Below, one piece after another: positions 23,250-28,937 of a stretch of DNA of 28,937 nucleotides. Under the pieces are notes generated by a model that saw nothing but the letters and a program-made list of their open reading frames with translations, made no database searches and was not told the origin of the DNA. The stretch is from an uncultured Collinsella sp. (GTDB lineage Bacteria > Actinomycetota > Coriobacteriia > Coriobacteriales > Coriobacteriaceae), in NCBI GenBank assembly GCA_900759335.1, contig CAAEUX010000020.1, positions 1 through 28,937 of the forward strand, read 5' to 3'. A program made the translations under genes and the position numbers. Numbering within the stretch: the stretch's first letter is position 1; every line of letters starts with the position of its first letter.

Positions 23250-25430
23250 ATGATTGCTGTCGATTACAGCTCCTCAACGTCATTTAATGAGGATGCTTTC
23301 GAACGAGGCATCATTGACCACTTGCAAACGAGTCTGGGGTACGAGCACCTCTATGGACCTGATGTCGCTCGTTCCTCCGACGCGTTTGACGACGCCTTCC
23401 TACCTGACGTCATTGGGCCCGCTCTTGAGAGCATTAACCCCACGCTCAATCGGCGAGCGATTGATGCCTCAATAACTAGACTAAAGGAAATCGAGGGCAG
23501 CGACCTCATCGCCAAGAACAGCATCTTTATGGACATGCTCCAGAACGGTGTGGAGACAAGCTGGTTTGACGGCAAAGAAGAGCATGCAGACATCGTGCAC
23601 TTGGTCGATTACGGCAATCCCGAAAAGAACAGCTTCCACGTTGTTAACCAGTGGACCTACATCGAGCGCGGCACCAACAAACGTCCAGATGTCATCGTAT
23701 TCGTCAACGGGCTTCCGCTCGTTCTCTTTGAATTGAAGTCACCCGCTCGTGCCGACGCTGACAGCGAAGACGCCTACCAACAGATTCAAAACTACAAACG
23801 ACAGATTCCATCGCTTTTCGTGTACAACGCTTTCTGCGTCACCAGTGACATGCTTCACACCAAGGTTGGCACGATCACCGCCAACGAGTCACGCTTCGTT
23901 GAGTGGAAGAGCGTCGATGGGAGCTACGAGGCCACCCAGTACGCCGATTGGAAGACGCCTCTAGACGGCATGTTCCCCAAGGAGCGGCTCATCGACATCC
24001 TGAAGAACTTCATTCTGTTCTCCGAGGACGCGAAAATCCTCGCAGGATACCATCAGTACTTCGCGGTGAACAAAGCGCTCGAGAGCGTGCACGAGGCCAT
24101 CGGCGGCGACGGCAAGGGCGGCGTCTTCTGGCACACGCAGGGCTCGGGCAAGTCACTTTCGATGGTTTTCCTTGCCCATCTGCTCGAAGAGAAACTCGAC
24201 AGCCCGACCATCGTGGTGATTACCGACCGCAACGACCTCGACTCGCAACTGTTCGCGCAGTTCTCCAAATGCTCTGACTTCCTGCGCCAGACGCCTGTTC
24301 AAGCGCAGAGCCGCGCCGATCTTGCGCAGCAGATCTCGAGCCGCCGCGCCAACGGCATCATTTTCACCACCATGCAGAAGTTCGAGGAGGAGGCCATCGC
24401 CCTCTCCAAGCGCAAGAACGTCGTCGTGATGGTGGATGAAGCGCACCGCGGGCAGTACGGGTTCGAGGAGAAATACGACCGTGACGGCAAGAAGCACACG
24501 GGCACCGCGTTGCTCATTCGCCGTGCCCTTCCGAATGCGACTTTCATCGGCTTTACCGGTACCCCTATTTCTGCCGAAGATCGATCGACTCGCGAGGTTT
24601 TCGGCGATTATATTGACATCTACGACATGACTCAGGCAGTAGAGGACGACGCAACCCGACCCGTGTTCTACGAGAGCCGCGTCGTCGCACTCAAACTGGA
24701 TCAGAGCATCCTTGCAAAAGTTGACGATGAGTACGAAAAGCTAACCGAGCAGGCTAACGCCGAAACCATTGACGCAAGCAAGCGTAACTTTGCAAATCTG
24801 GACGCCGTTCTAGGTGCACCCGAAGTCATCGATGCCTTGTGTCAGGACATCGTAGAGCACTATGAAACCAACCGTGCGCACGAACTCACCGGCAAGGCAA
24901 TGATTGTTGCGTATTCGCGCCCCGCTGCCATGGCCATATATCAACGTATATGCGAGCTGCGACCCTCTTGGAAGGACGAGGGCAAGCTCGGCGTTGTCAT
25001 GACCATGGGCAATCAAGACCCCGAGTGGTGGTTCGACGTCGTAGGCAATAAGGCCCATGTTAAGGAGATGGCAAAGCGGTTTAAGGATGACGCCGACCCG
25101 CTTAAAATCGTAATCGTCGTAGACATGTGGCTCACCGGTTTTGACGTGCCGAGCCTTGCCACTATGTATGTGTATAAACCCATGCGCGGATATAACCTGA
25201 TGCAGGCAATCGCACGCGTAAACCGAGTATATAAAGACAAGGTTGGCGGACTGGTTGTTGACTACGTAGGCATAGCTAACGCCCTTAAACGCGCCATGAA
25301 GGACTACACCAAGCGCGACCAAAAGAAATACGGCGACATGGATATCGGGAAAACCGCCTATCCTAAGTTCTTGGAAAACTGGCGGTCTGTCGCGACAAAA
25401 TGTTTGGCTACGATTATTCGGAATTCATGA
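23250..25430 (+). pseudogene. hsdR: Type I restriction enzyme R subunit, 5' part (frameshifted)
   Basis: HsdR is the motor and nuclease subunit of type I restriction enzymes; it translocates DNA with ATP and cuts at a distance. The first part shows the PDDEXK nuclease (RPDVIVFVNG...LFELKS, residues about 145-166), Walker A HTQGSGKS near 295, the DEAH box VDEAHRGQYG near 395, FTGTPI near 434 and the helicase motif VI region QAIARVNRVY near 655. The correct frame continues to about residue 708, then the last 17 residues run in the wrong frame to a TGA at 25430. The missing base appears to be in the A tract at 25375-25378: one extra A would restore FLEKLAVCRDKMFGYDYSEF and join the next ORF. Start at 23250 with AAGGAG 6 bases upstream. 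Confidence 0.9.
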
Positions 25431-26338
25431 GCACCGAGTCCGCCGCACGTCGAAGCGAACTCATAACGGGTGGAGTAAATCATATCCTTGCACCCGGCGA
25501 CGAAGATATCACCCGCAACTTTGTTGAGCAGGCAGGAGTCATGCTCAAAGCCTATGGACTCGCCAAAAGTCGCGCAACAGACATGCAGCGCATCGAGGCT
25601 GGCTATTTCCAGGTTGTTCGAGAGCTCATCCTTCAGCTCACCGAGCAGGGCGGCACCCACAGCAAAAAAGGAGGCAAACTTACCCTTAAGCAGGTAAATG
25701 ACCGCATCAATGCACTACTCGAACAGAACATCGTCCATACCGACGGCGTAATAGACCTGTTTAAGGTGGAAGACGAAACGGTTTCGATTTTTGATCCCAA
25801 GTTTCTGTCGAGCCTCTCGCGTATGAAAGAGAGGAACTTGGCTTACGAGTTATTGAAAAAACTCATCGACGACCAGATCAAGGGCTACCGCAAGAAGAGC
25901 GTGACGCAGGCAAAGAAGTACTCAGAACTCATGCAAGGCATGGTAAATAGCTATCTCAACGGGCAGCTCACAAACGCTGAGGTATTCGAAGAAATGCTCA
26001 AGATGGCGAAAGAGATGCTTTCCGAAAACCAAAAGGCAAAGGCGCTTGGGCTTAGCGAAGAGGAGTTTGCGTTTTACGAGGCGCTAACACAACCGCAGGC
26101 AGTCGCCGACTACTATCGCGAAAGAAATGACGAGCTGGTCGCCATTACGCAAGAGCTCGCTGCGAAGATGCGCGAAATGCGCACGGTCGATTGGCAGAAA
26201 AAGCAAAGTGCTCGTGCTGCTATGCGTGTTGCAATCAAGCGCCTGCTCAAACATCATAAGTATCCGCCAGAGGGCATGGAGTCGGCACTGGCCACCGTGA
26301 TGGATCAGTGCGAACTCTGGGCCGACAATGCAGCATAG
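25400..26338 (+). pseudogene. hsdR: Type I restriction enzyme R subunit, 3' part (C-terminal domain)
   Basis: This frame carries the C-terminal part of HsdR, about 312 residues from MFGYDYSEFMSTESAARR to the end: a helical domain that contacts the methyltransferase core. It overlaps the 5' part by 31 bases, in another frame. There is no ribosome site before the ATG at 25400, so it is unlikely to be translated on its own. With the one-base correction described for the 5' part the two make a normal R subunit of about 1029 residues. It ends 14 bases before hsdM. Confidence 0.88.
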
Positions 26339-26352
26339 GGAGTTAAAACAGC

Positions 26353-27876
26353 ATGGCTAAAAGCAAGGCTAAGGACACCAAGAAGAACACGGCCGATGTT
26401 GGCTTTGAGAATCAACTGTGGAACGCTGCAGATGTGCTGCGTGGCAACTTGGACGCTGCCGAGTACAAAAACGTCGTGTTAGGCCTTATTTTCCTGAAGT
26501 ACCTCTCGGACCGTTTCGACGAACGCTACCTAGAGCTCGTCGCAGAGGGTTACGGCGACGAGGAGGATCGCGACTGCTACATGGAGCAGAATGTCTTCTT
26601 CGTTCCCGAAGAAGCACGTTGGGTGAATATCTCGCAGGCGGCGCATACGCCCGAAATTGGCCAGATCATTGACAATGCCATGCGCGCCATCGAGCGCGAG
26701 AACGATAAGCTCAAAGACGTGCTACCCAAAAACTTCGCTCGTCCCGAACTAGATAAGCGGCGCTTAGGCGACGTCGTTGACTTATTCACAAACGTACAAA
26801 TGACCGATAACGAGAGCGAGAAAGACCTGTTAGGGCGCGCATACGAATATTGCCTGCAGAAATTCGCATCAATGGAGGGCAAAAACGCCGGTGAGTTCTA
26901 TACGCCGTCGTGCATCGTGCGCACGCTGGTTGAAATCCTCCAGCCTTTCCACGGTCGTGTGTACGACCCCTGCTGCGGCAGCGGAGGCATGTTCGTGCAG
27001 TCCGCCGCCTTCGTCGAGCACCATGGCGGCAACGTGGTACAGGACATCACCATCTTTGGCCAGGAGAGCAACCCTACCACGTGGAAGCTCGCAAAGATGA
27101 ACCTCGGTATTCGCGGCATCGAGGCTGACTTGGGCAACTACGCCGACACCTTCAGTGCCGACCAGCACAAGAATGAAAAGTTTGACTATGTGTTGGCAAA
27201 CCCACCCTTCAACCTCAAGAACTGGGGCGGCGAAGCGCTGCAGGAAGACGTACGTTGGAAGTATGGCGTGCCGCCCACGGGCAACGCTAACTTCGCTTGG
27301 ATGCAGCATATGATTTGGCATCTTAACGGCACGGGCAAGATTGGCCTCGTATTGGCAAACGGGTCGCTCTCGAGCCAGACGAGCGGCGAGGGCGATATTC
27401 GACGCGCTATCGTAGAGGACGATTTGGTCGAGGGCATTGTAGCCATGCCGGGGCAGCTGTTCTACAGCACCCAAATTCCCGTGTGTCTGTGGATCCTGAA
27501 CAAGAAGAAGGCTCAGTCCGGCAAGACGCTATTCATCGATGCCCGCGAAATGGGCACCATGGTCTCTCGCAAACTACGCGAGTTTACCGAAGAGGACATC
27601 AACAAAGTTGCATCCGCATTCGACTCCTTCCGCAAGGGCGAGTTCGAGCCCGTGAAAGGGTTCAGTGCCATAGCGGATTTGGATGAAATCGCCAAGCAAG
27701 ATTTCATCCTGACGCCCGGTCGCTACGTAGGCATTGCCGAGACCGAAGACGACGGCGAACCATTTGAAGAGAAGATGGCACGCCTGACTAGCGAGATTGC
27801 AAAGTGCTTTGAAGAGTCCAACCGCTTGCAGGAGCAGATTAAGAAGAATCTGGAAGCAATCGGATTCGAACTCTAG
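26353..27876 (+). CDS. hsdM: Type I restriction-modification DNA methyltransferase (M subunit)
   Basis: 507 residues, normal for HsdM, which transfers a methyl group from S-adenosylmethionine to N6 of adenine as part of an M2S complex. An N-terminal helical HsdM_N domain (WNAADVLRGNLDAAEYKNVV) is followed by the N6-Mtase domain: NAGEFYTP near residue 177, the AdoMet-binding DPCCGSGGMFVQ near 204, and the catalytic motif IV ANPPFN near 280 (N-P-P-F type). A GGGAG site lies 10 bases before the ATG. The frame is intact and no key residue is missing, so methylation is probably active even though hsdR looks broken. It is followed by the unknown gene at 27889, then hsdS. Confidence 0.96.
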   Translation: MAKSKAKDTKKNTADVGFENQLWNAADVLRGNLDAAEYKNVVLGLIFLKYLSDRFDERYLELVAEGYGDEEDRDCYMEQNVFFVPEEARWVNISQAAHTPEIGQIIDNAMRAIERENDKLKDVLPKNFARPELDKRRLGDVVDLFTNVQMTDNESEKDLLGRAYEYCLQKFASMEGKNAGEFYTPSCIVRTLVEILQPFHGRVYDPCCGSGGMFVQSAAFVEHHGGNVVQDITIFGQESNPTTWKLAKMNLGIRGIEADLGNYADTFSADQHKNEKFDYVLANPPFNLKNWGGEALQEDVRWKYGVPPTGNANFAWMQHMIWHLNGTGKIGLVLANGSLSSQTSGEGDIRRAIVEDDLVEGIVAMPGQLFYSTQIPVCLWILNKKKAQSGKTLFIDAREMGTMVSRKLREFTEEDINKVASAFDSFRKGEFEPVKGFSAIADLDEIAKQDFILTPGRYVGIAETEDDGEPFEEKMARLTSEIAKCFEESNRLQEQIKKNLEAIGFEL

Positions 27877-27888
27877 GGAGTAATGATT

Positions 27889-28329
27889 ATGGACACAATT
27901 GCGTTGCGTTTTGCAGAGAATTTTGCACCCGCCTGCGGAACAATCGCTGCGCATGAAGAGGTAATCGTCGAAAAAGGATACGTGTGGTATGGCAAATTAG
28001 GAAACGCCATATCTAATGCGGTGGCAAGTCGAATACTCGCTAACTCGGATCCGAAAGTCCTCTTAATTCACAGTGGAGCCTCGGATCGATTCTGGGCGCA
28101 CATCAGCGATATCAGGCGTGAGCAAATTGATGAAGATGCAATCCCATCTTACTACAGAGACAAAAAGGAGGATTTCGACTCATGGCTTAAAGTCCTTCGA
28201 TTTGAAAGAGCCACATCCGACATCATGTCTCGCTGTGTGGTCAAGTCATCGGGGAGGCCTCTTTCCCTAGCTTCACGACACAGCATGAGCCCTTATTTCA
28301 TTATCGAATACGAGGAGACTGCAGAATGA
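27889..28329 (+). CDS. Unknown gene embedded between hsdM and hsdS
   Basis: 146 residues, not a known Hsd subunit. Visible: RFAENFAPACGTIAAHEE at the N-terminus, then YVWYGKLGNAIS, then a hydrophobic strand VLLIHSGASDRFWAHISDI, then a charged stretch and a C-terminal strand SPYFIIEYEE. The strand-loop with Trp and His recalls small PUA/EVE/ASCH-like folds, some of which bind modified bases near restriction systems; this is only a resemblance. The start at 27889 is chosen because GGGAG lies 8 bases upstream; an ATG at 27883 is too close to that site. Its stop overlaps the hsdS start (ATGA), so translation is coupled. Base composition is more AT-rich than hsdM. Confidence 0.75.
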   Translation: MDTIALRFAENFAPACGTIAAHEEVIVEKGYVWYGKLGNAISNAVASRILANSDPKVLLIHSGASDRFWAHISDIRREQIDEDAIPSYYRDKKEDFDSWLKVLRFERATSDIMSRCVVKSSGRPLSLASRHSMSPYFIIEYEETAE

Positions 28330-28865
28330 GTCAATCTACTAAGATGATAGCGATATCAGAGGTCGCTCGTATTGTTACCGGGAAAACGCCCTCCACAAAA
28401 GAGTCCCTTCTCTGGAATGGAGACACCCCCTTTGTTACCCCCGGAGATCTTCAGTTCCTAAAGAACATCATTAACACGGGCAGAACCGTTAGCGATACTG
28501 CCTGCGTCAAAATGGCAAAACAGCTGCTCCCAGCTCGGACAATTTGCGTATCCTGTATTGGAAATCTCGGATATGTCGGAATGACAACCAAGCGCTCTCT
28601 CTCAAATCAGCAAATAAACTCGCTTATACCAAACAATGAGAAGGACGCCGAGTATCTCTACTACGCAATGAAAAACCTCTGGCAATTTTTTAAGAAATTA
28701 GAAGGCCAGTCAACTACCCTTTCCATTTTGAACAAAAGCCAGTTTTCAAGAATCTGCATTCCATGGCCCGATGAAATTACTAGGAAACAAATTGGCCAAA
28801 CACTTAGCCTGATTGATTCAAAAATCGAACTCAACACGCAGCTAAATGGCTATTTAGCTGCTTGA
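28326..28865 (+). CDS. hsdS: Type I specificity subunit, half-length (single TRD)
   Basis: 179 residues, about half of a normal S subunit (around 400). It holds one target-recognition domain: MIAISEVARIVTGKTPSTKE, the WNGDTPFVTPGDLQ strand, the CIGNLGYVGMTTKRSLSNQQIN loop, and then the conserved helical spacer ITRKQIGQTLSLIDSKIELN, typical of the central repeat. It ends in TQLNGYLAA, where a full S subunit would continue into the second TRD. Instead a stop comes and an inverted hsdS begins on the other strand. It could act as a half-S dimer, but the convergent partner suggests an inversion product. The AT-rich composition suggests horizontal origin. Confidence 0.9.
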   Translation: MSQSTKMIAISEVARIVTGKTPSTKESLLWNGDTPFVTPGDLQFLKNIINTGRTVSDTACVKMAKQLLPARTICVSCIGNLGYVGMTTKRSLSNQQINSLIPNNEKDAEYLYYAMKNLWQFFKKLEGQSTTLSILNKSQFSRICIPWPDEITRKQIGQTLSLIDSKIELNTQLNGYLAA

Positions 28866-28937
28866 GATCGACCTTCGAGACGTCGATTTCTCCTGACATT
28901 AATTTAGGGAGGAGATTGTCACGAAGAGCGGCAAGAC
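28831..28937 (-). CDS. hsdS: Second hsdS, C-terminal end, inverted (partial)
   Basis: On the minus strand, from the window edge to the stop at 28831-28833, 34 residues read ALRDNLLPKLMSGEIDVS followed by KVDLKQLNSHLAAC. The L-R-D-x-L-L-P-K-L-M-S-G-E-I-D-V motif is the conserved C-terminal spacer end of HsdS. The gene converges on the plus-strand hsdS and overlaps it by 35 bases across the palindrome at 28838-28861. The rest lies beyond the window. Confidence 0.85.
   Translation of the reverse strand, partial: LAALRDNLLPKLMSGEIDVSKVDLKQLNSHLAAC
28838..28861. repeat. Palindrome at the junction of two opposed hsdS genes
   Basis: Two perfect 10-base arms, GCAGCTAAAT (28838-28847) and ATTTAGCTGC (28852-28861), around GGCT. 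It encodes QLNGYLAA on the plus strand and QLNSHLAA on the minus strand, so both genes use the same site for the same spacer-type peptide. It is a good candidate crossover site for a site-specific recombinase. Confidence 0.75.

Overview
The window looks like a chromosomal segment of a high-GC, gut-type actinobacterium of the class Coriobacteriia, most likely Collinsella. This is inferred from the combination of a class III fructose-bisphosphatase, DUF4430 surface proteins behind a cobalamin riboswitch, a C69 dipeptidase, GtrA proteins and a folD/cyclodeaminase pair, all with strong GC-rich codon bias. No 16S rRNA or other taxonomic marker is present, so the genus is an inference.

Left part (1-4.9 kb): the window opens inside the right end of an IS3-family insertion sequence. 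It continues with a DegV lipid-binding protein (-) divergent from fructose-1,6-bisphosphatase (+), then two GtrA-like membrane proteins that end at a strong terminator. Between that terminator and the next, convergent one lies a remarkable array: twelve 14-bp elements of pattern GGGAYRNNNTTTCC in strictly alternating orientation, at 29-32 bp steps (about three helical turns each).

Middle (4.9-19.9 kb): a cobalamin riboswitch drives a two-gene minus-strand operon. The first gene encodes a 1632-residue membrane-anchored surface protein (Ig-like domains, two DUF4430 domains, a PQQ-type beta-propeller, a Flg_new repeat). The second is a coupled gene for a smaller membrane-anchored DUF4430 protein. 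I infer a surface corrinoid-related system. Then come a UbiB/AarF kinase-like gene with a small helical phasin-like partner, a C69 dipeptidase, a folD-fchA one-carbon operon, a zinc-ribbon membrane protein, and two paralogous lipoproteins sharing an upstream 19-mer. Two long, nearly perfect inverted-repeat elements (11130-11283 and 15310-15539) sit between these genes.

Right part (20.2-28.9 kb): a defence-type accessory island. It has a YhcG/DUF1016 PDDEXK nuclease, an ADP-ribosylglycohydrolase with a small downstream gene, a structured stretch with a 30-codon putative membrane peptide, and a type I restriction-modification locus (hsdR, hsdM, an unknown gene, hsdS). hsdR is split by an apparent one-base loss in an A-tract. 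hsdS is a half-length, single-TRD gene that meets the 3' end of a second, inverted hsdS over a perfect 10-bp-arm palindrome. This is the arrangement expected of an invertible, phase-variable specificity locus, and the window ends inside it.
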